A DNA stretch of 64,000 bases from Nitratireductor sp. (GCA_020637805.1 JACKJU010000001.1:62001-126000); one strand, 5' to 3'. Positions 8,643 to 16,594 are shown, counted from the stretch's first letter. The notes: generated from the letters alone by a model not told the origin. Numbers and translations are program-made.

Positions 8643-9053
8643 ATGACCCAGACCATTCTTGTTCCCGTCGACATCAGCCATCAGGAGCGTTTTGACGGAA
8701 TGATAGCTGCCGTGAAACGGATCTATGAAGAAGGCGACCGTGTTATCGCGCTTCATGTGGTGGAGGATGCGCCTGCTTTCATCCGCTCGCAGATTCCGGA
8801 ACACCTGAGCGAAAACAACCGCAAGCAGGCCCGCGAGTCGCTTGAGAAACTGGCGGAAACGGCAGGGATTCCCGTCGAAGCCAAGGTCGTGGAAGGCCAT
8901 GCCGCTACGGCGATTCTGGAGGCTGCTGGCGACGAGAAGGTTTCGACCATCGTCATCGGTTCCCACAAGCCCGGATGGGAGGATTACCTGATCGGTTCGA
9001 CTGCGGCCCGCGTGGTGCGCCACGCTGCCTGTTCGGTCTACGTGATCCGGTAG
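8643..9053 (+). CDS. Universal stress protein (UspA family)
   Basis: A 136-residue single UspA domain. It begins with the beta-strand TILVPVDISH and ends with VIGSHKPGWEDYLIGSTAARVV, which contains the G-x2-G-x9-G(S/T) ATP-binding pattern of the nucleotide-binding Usp subgroup. The ribosome site AAAGGAGA lies just before the ATG. The 109-base upstream gap has no other gene and presumably holds its promoter. It converges on trmFO with only two bases between the stop codons and no terminator, so read-through or antisense overlap of the two transcripts is likely. Confidence 0.92.
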   Translation: MTQTILVPVDISHQERFDGMIAAVKRIYEEGDRVIALHVVEDAPAFIRSQIPEHLSENNRKQARESLEKLAETAGIPVEAKVVEGHAATAILEAAGDEKVSTIVIGSHKPGWEDYLIGSTAARVVRHAACSVYVIR

Positions 9054-9055
9054 GA

Positions 9056-10495
9056 TTACTCCGCAGCCTGCAAATCCTGCTGGCTGCCGATCCAGCTTCC
9101 GAAATCCGCCAAGGCGCGTGCCGAGAGTGCGCGCTTCTTGGCGTGCTGCTTTTCCTTGCCGCGCCAGCGTTTGACACCTTCGGGCTTCCTTGGTTCGCCA
9201 TCCGGCAAGGGCGGGAAAAGGCCGAAGTTGACGTTCATTGGCTGGAAGGACCGCCCGGCATTGGACGCGCCGTCCTCGCCGTCATAGTTCATGTGGCCGG
9301 TGGTGATGTGGTTCAGAAGTGCGCCCATGGCGCTGGTTGTCGGCGGCAGGACAACCGGTTTTCCCAGAATTTCGGCGGCAGCAAAACGTGCCGCCAGAAT
9401 GCCGACAGAGGCGCTCTCGATATAGCCCTCGCAGCCCGTGATCTGGCCTGCGAAGCGAACATGGGGCAGGGACTTAAGGCGCAGTTCTGAGTCCAGAAGC
9501 CTGGGCGAGTCGAGGTAGGTGTTGCGGTGAATTCCGCCAAGGCGCGCAAACTCCGCGTTCTCCAGACCCGGAATCATGCGGAATATCTCTGCCTGCGCGC
9601 CGTACTTCATCTTCGTCTGGAATCCGACCATGTTGTAGAGCGTGCCAAGCGCGTTGTCCTGGCGAAGCTGGACTACGGCGTAGGGTTTGACGTCCGGCCT
9701 GTGGCTGTTTGTCAGGCCCATGGGCTTCATGGGGCCGTGTCGCAGGGTTTCCCGTCCGCGCTCTGCCATCACCTCGATCGGCAGGCAGCCATCGAAGTAG
9801 GGGGTTCCCTCCCACTCGCGGAATTCCGTCTTGTCGCCAGCAATCAACGCATCGATGAATGCGTTGTACTGGTCCTCGTCGAGCGGGCAGTTGATGTAGT
9901 CCTTGCCGGTTCCGCCCGGTCCCACCTTGTCGTATCGCGACTGAAACCATGCCTTGCCCAGGTCGACCGATTCGAAATGCACGATGGGCGCGATCGCATC
10001 GAAGAAGGCTAGCGAATCGGCACCCGTCGCTCGGGCGATTGCATCGGCCAGTGCCGTGGAGGTCAGCGGCCCCGTCGCGATAATGACCAGGCCTTCATCG
10101 GCAGAAGGGATATCGGTTATCTCTTCCCTGCGGATCTCGATACCGGGGTGGTTCTCGATTGCCCTGGTGACCGCATCAGAAAACGCGACACGGTCAACGG
10201 CGAGAGCGCCGCCTGCAGGAACCTGGTTGGCATCGCCGGACGACATCACAAGGGAATTGGCCAGCCGCATCTCGGCATGAAGAACGCCAACGGCATTGCT
10301 TTCGGCGTCATCGGAACGGAAGGAGTTCGAACAGACGAGTTCGGCCAGTCCGCCAGTGTGATGAGCCGGGGTTTCGCGCACCGGGCGCATCTCGTGCAGC
10401 ACAACGGGAATGCCAAGGCATGCAGCCTGCCAGGCAGCTTCAGATCCGGCAAGTCCGCCGCCGATGATGTGTAGTTTGCGTGTCATGGGGGCCAT
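9056..10495 (-). CDS. trmFO: Methylenetetrahydrofolate--tRNA-(uracil-54-C5)-methyltransferase (FADH2-dependent)
   Basis: A 479-residue flavoenzyme that makes m5U54 (ribothymidine) in the tRNA T-loop using methylene-THF and FAD. The N-terminal dinucleotide-binding motif HIIGGGLAGSEAAWQ is at about residues 9-23. The family block VCSNSFRSDD is near residue 54, and TGCEGYIESA near residue 355 closes the FAD site. The start may be ATG 10495 or the fourth-residue ATG at 10486, which aligns better with known proteins. It is on the same strand as, and downstream of, the DUF1127/sRNA unit, but a strong terminator hairpin lies between them. Confidence 0.95.
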   Translation of the reverse strand: MAPMTRKLHIIGGGLAGSEAAWQAACLGIPVVLHEMRPVRETPAHHTGGLAELVCSNSFRSDDAESNAVGVLHAEMRLANSLVMSSGDANQVPAGGALAVDRVAFSDAVTRAIENHPGIEIRREEITDIPSADEGLVIIATGPLTSTALADAIARATGADSLAFFDAIAPIVHFESVDLGKAWFQSRYDKVGPGGTGKDYINCPLDEDQYNAFIDALIAGDKTEFREWEGTPYFDGCLPIEVMAERGRETLRHGPMKPMGLTNSHRPDVKPYAVVQLRQDNALGTLYNMVGFQTKMKYGAQAEIFRMIPGLENAEFARLGGIHRNTYLDSPRLLDSELRLKSLPHVRFAGQITGCEGYIESASVGILAARFAAAEILGKPVVLPPTTSAMGALLNHITTGHMNYDGEDGASNAGRSFQPMNVNFGLFPPLPDGEPRKPEGVKRWRGKEKQHAKKRALSARALADFGSWIGSQQDLQAAE

Positions 10496-10577
10496 TTAAT
10501 GCGCCTGTCTGGCGGTAGCAAGCCCCGGCGCACCTCCCAGGCTTTTGGTGTCCGCGCAACGGTCCGGGCCCAAGACG

Positions 10578-10619
10578 CAAAAACGCCCACCGGGGGAGGA
10601 GGATCCGGTGGGCGTCTTG
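10578..10619 (-). ncRNA. Putative Cuckoo/CcsR-type sRNA 3, also acting as terminator
   Basis: On the minus strand an 11-bp stem (10605-10615 with 10583-10593, ACGCCCACCGG/CCGGTGGGCGT) closes a loop that contains CCTCCTCCC (10594-10602). It is directly followed by TTTTTGCG. The U-run makes it the likely transcription end of the DUF1127-sRNA unit. An alternative outer pairing (CAAGACGC with GCGTCTTG) could compete. The loop motif resembles the anti-Shine-Dalgarno end of 16S rRNA and could sequester or bind GGAGG-type sites. Assignment to the Rhodobacter CcsR/Cuckoo family rests on loop motif, copy number and linkage to a DUF1127 gene. Confidence 0.7.
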
Positions 10620-10624
10620 TAAGA

Positions 10625-10651
10625 ACCGGTTTGGGAGGAGGATAAGCCGGT
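10625..10651 (-). ncRNA. Putative Cuckoo/CcsR-type sRNA 2
   Basis: A short minus-strand hairpin has stem arms at 10646-10651 and 10625-10630 (ACCGGC / ACCGGT, one G-U pair). It presents the same CCTCCTCCC motif in its loop (10633-10641). It lies between the other two hairpins with about 9-10 bases on either side. The stem is the weakest of the three, so its independent stability is uncertain. The exact repetition of the nine-base loop motif in three different stems is the main argument that it is functional. Confidence 0.62.
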
Positions 10652-10659
10652 CCTCTGAA

Positions 10660-10695
10660 CTTCAGGCTGTGGGAGGAGGAGATATCAGCCTGAAG
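10660..10695 (-). ncRNA. Putative Cuckoo/CcsR-type sRNA 1
   Basis: The first hairpin after the DUF1127 stop codon (12 bases downstream on the minus strand). A perfect 10-bp stem, CTTCAGGCTG (10686-10695 read on minus) with CAGCCTGAAG (10660-10669), encloses a 16-base loop holding CCTCCTCCC (10671-10679). In Rhodobacter, sRNAs of this kind are co-transcribed with the DUF1127 gene ccaF1 and processed from its 3' UTR; the same layout is seen here. Processing is inferred, not seen. Confidence 0.7.
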
Positions 10696-10706
10696 AAATC
10701 CGTGTA

Positions 10707-10850
10707 TTAGCGGGTCGCGCGGCGTGCAACGAACGGGATCTGGCCGCGTGCGATACCGAGATCATCAAGTTCACGGTTCGACAGGGAAGAGAGTTCGTTG
10801 ACAGTGCGGCGGTACTCGCGCCAGTTTTTGTATTTACCGAGAATGTCCAT
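10707..10850 (-). CDS. DUF1127 small basic protein (CcaF1-like)
   Basis: A 47-residue, strongly basic protein. It has the DUF1127 core: KNWREYRR, then LSSLSNRELDDLGIARGQIPFVARR, which is the usual LSxRxLxDIGxxRxxI pattern. The ribosome site GAGGTAGAACG precedes the ATG at 10850. DUF1127 proteins are widespread in alphaproteobacteria. The Rhodobacter member CcaF1 is an RNA-binding protein that takes part in maturation of the sRNAs encoded behind it, and the three downstream hairpins here support a similar role. A promoter with an embedded palindrome lies about 90 bases upstream. The gene is shorter than many annotation cut-offs and is easily missed. Confidence 0.9.
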   Translation of the reverse strand: MDILGKYKNWREYRRTVNELSSLSNRELDDLGIARGQIPFVARRATR

Positions 10851-10937
10851 CGTTCTACCTCGTTTGGTTTGTATTCCGGCTGCTGTTGTTGTTTTGCTTC
10901 CGGAAGGTTCGGGGCTTCGTTCCCCTCTGTTGAACCG

Positions 10938-10966
10938 AATATAGGGTTGACGTTCGCGTCAAACAA
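10938..10966 (-). promoter_or_regulatory. Predicted promoter of the DUF1127-sRNA unit with a palindromic operator in the spacer
   Basis: On the minus strand TTGTTT (10961-10966) and TATATT (10938-10943) are separated by exactly 17 bases. The spacer region holds a perfect dyad, TTGACG-CGAA-CGTCAA (10947-10962), which overlaps the edge of the -35 box. This placement is typical of a repressor or activator site. The Rhodobacter counterpart is driven by RpoH-type sigma factors, and TTGACG with CCTATAT could also be read that way, but the spacing is short. The transcript would have a leader of about 80 bases. Confidence 0.45.
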
Positions 10967-11130
10967 ATGCCCATTCTGCAAAGGTGCCATGCATTTTTTG
11001 CAACGCACAATAAGTGCTGCGATGCAGCATGCAAAATGCGCGACTTGGCCTCAAATTTGGGCTAATTTCGATGTGACTAAGAATATTCTGCCGGTTGCGG
11101 CGGCCTTGATTTTGAAAAGCGATACGGAAA

Positions 11131-12423
11131 ATGCCGATTTTTGGCCGAAAGACCGTTCTGCGGGATTCCATCGAGGGTTGGCGAAGCAGCGGACTTATCG
11201 ATGACACCACTGCCGAAACACTGCTTCTGGACGTCGAAACACGTCATCCGGCGCGCTCCTTTTCATCGATAGCAATTCTTCTTGGCGTGATCTGCATTGC
11301 CTTCGGCGTGGTCACCTTCGTTGCCGCGAACTGGGATGAGATGCCCCGCATCTTGCGTGTTGCAATTATTGGGTCCGGACTGTGGGCAAGTTGGGCCGGT
11401 TCGATATGGGCCCGCTCGAGGAACCACGAATGGCTTGGCCAGACACTCATACTGCTTTCCTGCGCCATATTCGGTGCCGGCATCATGCTGATTGCACAAA
11501 TCTACAACATGCAGGGCAACGGGCGCGATGCGGTCTGGCTTTGGGGCGTCGGAACCCTGGCAGGGGCGCTTCTGGCACGGTCGGTGCCTGCGCTTTCTCT
11601 GGCTGTACTCGTATTTGCAGTCTGGGGCCTGATGCCGGACTACATAGCCGGCTCAAGCAAGACATCGGTTCACTACGCCTATCTGTTCTGGTGGGTGATC
11701 GGTGCCGTCGCCACCTGGTGGATGAGGAGCCGGTTTGCCGGCCACCTTTCGGCGCTCGGTCTTGTTGCATGGACGCTTGGCAGTTCGGCCATATATCTCT
11801 CCAATAACAGTGCCGACATGCTTTTCCTGCTCGCGGCTCTGGCCTGCGCAACAGTTCTGGTGAGTGCACTGCTTTATTCGGATGGTGCAGGCCAGTGGCT
11901 GCGCGGTTTCGAACCGCAAGGCATTATCTATTCCTTCCTTTTGACCGGCAGCCTGTTGTTCCTCTGGTACGCCGCCACCGAAATTACGTGGTACTCGCGG
12001 TCACGGTCGGGGCTGGTCGTCTCCTACTGGTGGCCGGGCCTGTTGGCATTGCTGGCGGCTGCGGGTTTCGCGCTGGCCGCTACCAGAAGGGCGAACCAGA
12101 ACCGCTACGACCTTATCGTCGCGGTGTTCTTCGCCTTCGTCTACTTCGTGCTAGCCGGATTTCCATACCGGATCCCCTTCGCCCTGGAGGCGTCCTTGCT
12201 GGCGCTTTCGGTCTGGATAATCCGCATGGGCTGGCGGCTCGAGTATCACAGCCTGTCCAATTCCGGCTTCATCGGGTTTGCCGCGGTCATGCTGATGATC
12301 TATTTCCGCACGGTTGGCTCGCTCCTTTCGACCAGCCTGTTCTACACCGGTGCCGGATTGCTCATTCTTGCCGGCGCGGTAGTTCTGCCGAAACTGATGA
12401 AACGCAGGGAGAAGGCATCATGA
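11131..12423 (+). CDS. DUF2157 multi-pass membrane protein
   Basis: A 430-residue integral membrane protein. The N-terminal soluble part (residues 1-35, with WRSSGLIDDTTAETLL) followed by SFSSIAILLGVICIAFGVVTFVAANW matches the DUF2157 family opening. At least ten further hydrophobic segments fill the rest. The family has no known activity. The gene overlaps the next one by four bases (ATGA at 12420-12423), and the pairing of DUF2157 with a GDYXXLXY protein is a recurring arrangement in bacteria. The 280-base upstream region is shared with the divergent DUF1127 promoter. Confidence 0.85.
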   Translation: MPIFGRKTVLRDSIEGWRSSGLIDDTTAETLLLDVETRHPARSFSSIAILLGVICIAFGVVTFVAANWDEMPRILRVAIIGSGLWASWAGSIWARSRNHEWLGQTLILLSCAIFGAGIMLIAQIYNMQGNGRDAVWLWGVGTLAGALLARSVPALSLAVLVFAVWGLMPDYIAGSSKTSVHYAYLFWWVIGAVATWWMRSRFAGHLSALGLVAWTLGSSAIYLSNNSADMLFLLAALACATVLVSALLYSDGAGQWLRGFEPQGIIYSFLLTGSLLFLWYAATEITWYSRSRSGLVVSYWWPGLLALLAAAGFALAATRRANQNRYDLIVAVFFAFVYFVLAGFPYRIPFALEASLLALSVWIIRMGWRLEYHSLSNSGFIGFAAVMLMIYFRTVGSLLSTSLFYTGAGLLILAGAVVLPKLMKRREKAS

Positions 12424-12983
12424 GCAAGGCCAGATTGCTTCTGGGCGGAACGTTGCTGGCGGCTCTGCTGCAGACGGTGGCGCTGGCAGGGATGCTGTGG
12501 CCGCGTTACCAGCTCTTGGAAGCAGGCAAGGAAGTCGTTCTTCAATCGGCGATGGTAGATCCGCGCGATCTGTTTCGCGGGCACTATACCCGCCTCAACC
12601 TGACGGCGGGAACACCTGAATTCGGCAAGATCGACGTCACCGGGGAACTGGAATACGGTCAGCCGGTCTTTGTGGAGTTGAAACAGGGAGATGGGGAGTA
12701 CTGGATTGCCTCGCATCTCTATGCCGAGATGCCAGAAGCGCCACAGAGTCCCATTCTGCAGGCCAGGCTGAACGGCCCTGTACCGGGCAAGGAGGGTGAA
12801 ACCTACCGGCTTGGCTTCCCGTTCGACCGCTTCTTCGCGCCTGAGAAGCGCGCCCTCGAACTTCAGGATCTCAGCGGCAAGCGCAAGCTTGGCGTCATCA
12901 TCGCCGTTGGTTCCAGCGGTCAGGGCCTTATCAAGGGCATTACCATCGACGGCGATCGTGTTTATTCCGAAAAGGTATTTTGA
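12420..12983 (+). CDS. GDYXXLXY-domain protein, membrane-anchored
   Basis: A 187-residue protein with an N-terminal signal anchor (about residues 5-28, LLLGGTLLAALLQTVALAGML) and an exported domain. The family signature is present in variant form as RGHYTRLNL at about residues 54-62, where GDY is GHY. The family is DUF4401/GDYXXLXY-associated and of unknown function, probably working with the DUF2157 protein whose gene it overlaps by four bases. The stop is three bases before the start of the next small gene (12986). Confidence 0.8.
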   Translation: MSKARLLLGGTLLAALLQTVALAGMLWPRYQLLEAGKEVVLQSAMVDPRDLFRGHYTRLNLTAGTPEFGKIDVTGELEYGQPVFVELKQGDGEYWIASHLYAEMPEAPQSPILQARLNGPVPGKEGETYRLGFPFDRFFAPEKRALELQDLSGKRKLGVIIAVGSSGQGLIKGITIDGDRVYSEKVF

Positions 12984-12985
12984 AT

Positions 12986-13357
12986 ATGGACAGAAAAGAA
13001 CTTGCAGTTGAACTGGACCGGCAGAGGCTCGACGCCTTGCTCGGTGCGGACTGCATGGCGCTGAAACGCCTGATGGCGCCCGGCGGCCTTTACATTCACA
13101 CCGCTGGCAATATCGATACGCGCGATGAATTCATCGAAAAGGTCAGAAACGGTGCTCTGACCTACCGCAAGATTGCAAACAGGATCGAGACCATTACCGA
13201 AGCGGCAGGAACGGTTCTCCTGGCCGGTGTCGTCGATATCGATGTGGAACGTTCCGGCGTTCCTGCCTCTATCCACATACGCTACTGCTGCAACTGGGTT
13301 GAGGCAGGTGGCAGCATGCAGATGGTTTCCTGGCAGGCCACTCCTCTTGCCCGCTAG
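12986..13357 (+). CDS. SnoaL/NTF2-like small protein
   Basis: A 123-residue protein with the pattern of an NTF2-like (DUF4440/SnoaL) fold. It has a first helix ELDRQRLDALLGADCMALKR, the turn GLYIHTAGNIDTRDEFIEKV, and late beta-strands ending in MQMVSWQATPL. Many such proteins bind or isomerise small ligands, and no catalytic residue set can be assigned. ATG 12986 follows AAAAGG at good spacing; an upstream TTG at 12980 is less likely. It is probably co-transcribed with the two membrane genes before it. Confidence 0.72.
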   Translation: MDRKELAVELDRQRLDALLGADCMALKRLMAPGGLYIHTAGNIDTRDEFIEKVRNGALTYRKIANRIETITEAAGTVLLAGVVDIDVERSGVPASIHIRYCCNWVEAGGSMQMVSWQATPLAR

Positions 13358-13426
13358 GACCCGGGTTCAATCAAATTTTTTCACCCTTTTCATACCACTT
13401 TCCCGTTGGTGTCCTAAATAGCGCGC

Positions 13427-14386
13427 ATGAACACGATCGTATCCATCCAGAATCTTTCTAAGACATATGACAACGGCTTCAATGCGCTGTCTGACGTCAG
13501 CCTCGACATACGCGAAGGCGAGATACTTGCGCTGCTCGGTCCAAACGGTGCGGGCAAGACAACGCTGATATCCATCGTCTGCGGCATAGCAAGTGCGACC
13601 GGCGGCTCGGTCTCCGTCGGCGGTCACGATATCGAAAAGGAGTACCGCCAGTCGCGGTCGTTGATCGGCCTTGTGCCGCAGGAACTTCACACCGACAGTT
13701 TCGAAAGTGTCTGGAACACGGTCAATTTCAGCCGCGGCCTGTTCGGCAAGGCGCCAAACCCCGGCTATGTGGAAGAGATCATTCGTGAACTGACCCTGTG
13801 GGACAAGCGCGACAGCCAGATCATGCAATTGTCGGGAGGCATGAAGCGGCGCGTGATGATTGCCAAGGCGCTGTCACATGAGCCGCGCATCCTGTTTCTC
13901 GACGAACCTACCGCCGGTGTCGACGTGGAATTGCGCAAGGACATGTGGAAGGTGGTGGAGCGCTTGCGCCAGCAGGGGGTGACGATCATCCTGACCACCC
14001 ACTACATCGAGGAAGCCGAGGCAATTGCAGACCGGATCGCGGTCATCAATCGTGGCAAGCTGCTGCTGGTCGAGGACAAGAAAAACCTCATGGAGGAACT
14101 CGGCAAGAAGGCGCTTTACATTCACCTGGTAAAGCCGGTGGATGCCGTGCCTGACTCGCTCTCGAAATATGGTCTGAGCCTGAGCAATGGCAGCCTTGTC
14201 TATACCTATGACACGGCGGGAAGCGGTACCGGCATTACGGGGCTTCTCAATGACCTGAACAAGGCGGGGCTCAAGGTTCGCGATCTTGAAACACGGCAAA
14301 GCTCGCTCGAGGACATCTTTGTCGGGCTTGTCAGCCGCGATGCCGAAAAGGCTGAGAATCAGACCAGTGACGGAGCTGCATCATGA
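13427..14386 (+). CDS. ABC exporter ATP-binding protein (ABC-2 type, YadG/CcmA-like)
   Basis: A 319-residue ATPase. Walker A is GPNGAGKTT (about residues 38-46), the signature is LSGGMKRR, and Walker B is ILFLDEPTAG, followed by the switch histidine in LTTHYIEEAEA. After residue 215 a C-terminal domain typical of DrrA/NatA/YadG-class exporters is present. The permease gene overlaps its stop codon by four bases (14383-14386), so this is a two-gene exporter. The substrate is unknown; relatives export drugs, polysaccharides or lipo-oligosaccharides (NodI). Confidence 0.92.
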   Translation: MNTIVSIQNLSKTYDNGFNALSDVSLDIREGEILALLGPNGAGKTTLISIVCGIASATGGSVSVGGHDIEKEYRQSRSLIGLVPQELHTDSFESVWNTVNFSRGLFGKAPNPGYVEEIIRELTLWDKRDSQIMQLSGGMKRRVMIAKALSHEPRILFLDEPTAGVDVELRKDMWKVVERLRQQGVTIILTTHYIEEAEAIADRIAVINRGKLLLVEDKKNLMEELGKKALYIHLVKPVDAVPDSLSKYGLSLSNGSLVYTYDTAGSGTGITGLLNDLNKAGLKVRDLETRQSSLEDIFVGLVSRDAEKAENQTSDGAAS

Positions 14387-15153
14387 CCGGATTCAACTGG
14401 CGCGCCGTCTGGGCAATCTACAGGTTTGAGATGGCGCGTACGCGGCGGACAATTCTGCAGTCGATCATATCGCCCGTCATTTCCACGTCGCTCTACTTCG
14501 TGGTCTTCGGGTCGGCCATCGGCTCGCGCATCCAGACTGTCGAGGGCGTCGGGTACGGCTCATTCATCGTGCCGGGACTGATCATGCTGTCGCTTCTCCA
14601 GCAGAGCGTCTCAAATGCATCCTTCGGCATCTATTTCCCGAAATTCATCGGCACGATCTACGAAGTGCTGTCGGCGCCCATTTCGTTTATCGAGATCGTG
14701 ATGGGGTATGTGGGGGCAGCGGCCACAAAATCACTGATGCTTGGGCTCATCATCCTGGCGACGGCTTCCTTGATCGTGCCCATCACCATTGCGCACCCGG
14801 CCATCATGCTTGCCTTCATGGTGCTGACAGCAGTCAGCTTTGCGCTTCTGGGCTTCATCATCGGCATCTGGGCCGACAATTTCGAGAAACTCCAACTGGT
14901 GCCGCTGCTGGTGATCACTCCGCTGGTATTTCTTGGCGGGTCGTTCTACTCGGTTTCGATGCTGCCGCCGGCTTGGCAAATGGTGACTTACTTCAATCCG
15001 GTGCTCTATCTGGTCAGCGGTTTTCGCTGGAGCTTCTTCGAGGTTTCCGATGTCAGTCCGCTGTTGAGCCTGGTGGCTGTTGCCGGTTTCCTGGCGATTT
15101 GCCTCGCAATAATCTGGTGGATATTCAAGACCGGCTACAGGCTGAGAAGCTGA
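14383..15153 (+). CDS. ABC-2 type exporter permease (YadH/NodJ-like)
   Basis: A 256-residue membrane protein with six hydrophobic segments. It begins with a cytoplasmic amphipathic stretch (WRAVWAIYRFEMARTRRT) before helix 1, as ABC-2 permeases do. The family region PISFIEIVMGYVGAAATKSL is near residue 97 and GGSFYSVSMLPPAWQ near residue 186 (compare FxPxxxLP). It is translationally coupled to the ATPase gene before it. A factor-independent terminator follows at 15167-15200 in the convergent gap with the TadG-like gene. Confidence 0.92.
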   Translation: MTGFNWRAVWAIYRFEMARTRRTILQSIISPVISTSLYFVVFGSAIGSRIQTVEGVGYGSFIVPGLIMLSLLQQSVSNASFGIYFPKFIGTIYEVLSAPISFIEIVMGYVGAAATKSLMLGLIILATASLIVPITIAHPAIMLAFMVLTAVSFALLGFIIGIWADNFEKLQLVPLLVITPLVFLGGSFYSVSMLPPAWQMVTYFNPVLYLVSGFRWSFFEVSDVSPLLSLVAVAGFLAICLAIIWWIFKTGYRLRS

Positions 15154-15166
15154 ACAGGCCAAAGAT

Positions 15167-15200
15167 CCAATCCGGAGAACGCGTCAACGGATTGGTTTTT
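15167..15200 (+). terminator. Rho-independent terminator after the ABC exporter pair
   Basis: An 8-bp perfect stem, CCAATCCG (15167-15174) with CGGATTGG (15188-15195), has a 13-base loop and five T residues directly after the stem. It lies 14 bases past the permease stop codon and before the convergent TadG-like gene. Confidence 0.75.
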
Positions 15201-15214
15201 CATTGGCATGCACA

Positions 15215-16594
15215 TCATTGGGTAAGGCGCACAACCGATTCAGCTATGTGTTCGTAGATCTTGCCGAACGCCGCCGAAAGCTCGCCGCTTGCAACGCCCG
15301 GAGCGAAGTAGAGATCGGGACTTGAAGCGCATTCCGCGAGTTTCTTGCCTTCCTGACCTGTTACCCACTGGGCCGCGTTGCCTGTCTCGATGTCGTAGGC
15401 AATCACCATCACCGTTACGTTCTTTTCCTTGGCAACGTTGCAGATGCTGGTGAGGTTTTTCCAGCCTTGTGCAACGGTTCCGGCGCCGTTTCCGGGACCG
15501 TATGCCGGTGCGGATTGAGCACCATCGGTCAGGAATACCAGGTACTTCTGGGTTTTCTTGCTTGAGTAGTCCGCTCCGATTTCCCACGGGCGAGCCGGAT
15601 TGAGCATCTGGAGGCCGACATCCATTCCTGCGGAAAGGTGAGTAAGCGCGCTTACCTGCATAGCAGCCAGTGCCGACTTTATCGACGCAATGTCATTGTT
15701 CAGGGGCTGCGCAATCAGCTTCTTGTCCATGAACAGGGTTTTGCAATACTCTGGATAGATCTTGTAGAAGCCGCCGGCATTCGTTCCGAATTTGCTGTCC
15801 TCTACGGCCGAATTTACGCCCGACCCATCCTGGTTGTAGGGGTATTTCCGGTCGCCGGTGCAGCCGGTGTAATAGGCGTCATTCGGGTTGCCATCGTAGT
15901 CGGCATAGATGAGGTTGGTGATCACCTGTTCGCGTAGCAGCTTTATTCCGACAAGTGCCGCAAAGGGCGTAAGTGCCGCTTTGACCTGGGTGTAATGCTG
16001 AAGTTCGACGAGTTTGTCGAGAAACGAAGCCGAAGTGGTCTTCATCTCGGCCAGTTTGCCGTTCACACCCATCGAGTCGGAGAAATCCAGCACCATGGAG
16101 ACTTCGATATTCACCGGGTCCGAATATGCAGCGGATGCAGTGGTGGTCATCTTGTCGATGGTTGCCAGAAAGGGCACGAAATAATCTTTTGGATTGATTG
16201 ATGCTTCGCCGGTAACCTGACCATTGGCCACGGTGAATTTGAACGTGAGATCTTCGTCCTTGAAGCGTTGTTTGGCATTCGCCTTCAGGACTTTGCGCGC
16301 TGCAGCCTTCTTGTCGGCTGCATTGCCCTTGGTTGCGGCGCCTGCCAATACGGCTTCATCGATGGACGACTGAAGGAATGATCTGTCTCGCTGAAGCGAG
16401 GAATACTGGATCGCTATGCCGCCAACGGTGAAAATGGCGGTCATGCCGACGGCAAACATGGGGGCGAAAGCCCCGCTTTTATTGCGGATCAGACGGGCGA
16501 CAGCACCGGCAAAACGGCCTGCCGTTCCAGTTGTCGCCTCATTTCCGCATTCGCGGCGTGTACGCAGCAAGCAATTATCAAATCGAAACGGCAT
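15215..16594 (-). CDS. TadE/TadG-like pilus protein with von Willebrand A domain
   Basis: A 459-residue protein. Residues about 28-60 (RLIRNKSGAFAPMFAVGM, then a hydrophobic run) are the TadE/TadG-type N-terminal anchor that tethers it to the inner membrane. From about residue 145 a VWA domain follows, with the MIDAS start VLDFSDSM (DxSxS) and VFLTDGAQSA later. TadG proteins assist assembly or surface display of tight-adherence (Flp) pili. The start ATG has GAGGGAAACAG before it. No other tad or cpa gene is in the window, so this is an orphan copy. It lies downstream of uvrA on the same strand. Confidence 0.87.
   Translation of the reverse strand: MPFRFDNCLLRTRRECGNEATTGTAGRFAGAVARLIRNKSGAFAPMFAVGMTAIFTVGGIAIQYSSLQRDRSFLQSSIDEAVLAGAATKGNAADKKAAARKVLKANAKQRFKDEDLTFKFTVANGQVTGEASINPKDYFVPFLATIDKMTTTASAAYSDPVNIEVSMVLDFSDSMGVNGKLAEMKTTSASFLDKLVELQHYTQVKAALTPFAALVGIKLLREQVITNLIYADYDGNPNDAYYTGCTGDRKYPYNQDGSGVNSAVEDSKFGTNAGGFYKIYPEYCKTLFMDKKLIAQPLNNDIASIKSALAAMQVSALTHLSAGMDVGLQMLNPARPWEIGADYSSKKTQKYLVFLTDGAQSAPAYGPGNGAGTVAQGWKNLTSICNVAKEKNVTVMVIAYDIETGNAAQWVTGQEGKKLAECASSPDLYFAPGVASGELSAAFGKIYEHIAESVVRLTQ

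Noticed and set aside
10583..10679. The three GGGAGGAGG words as ribosome sites of plus-strand genes.
   Set aside because: No reading frames start behind them; the terminator U-run and the DUF1127 gene place the functional strand on minus.
11895..12419. Upstream extension of the GDYXXLXY frame into the DUF2157 gene.
   Set aside because: The ATG at 12420 starts a proper signal anchor and overlaps the previous stop as ATGA; the extension is only a shadow of the DUF2157 gene.
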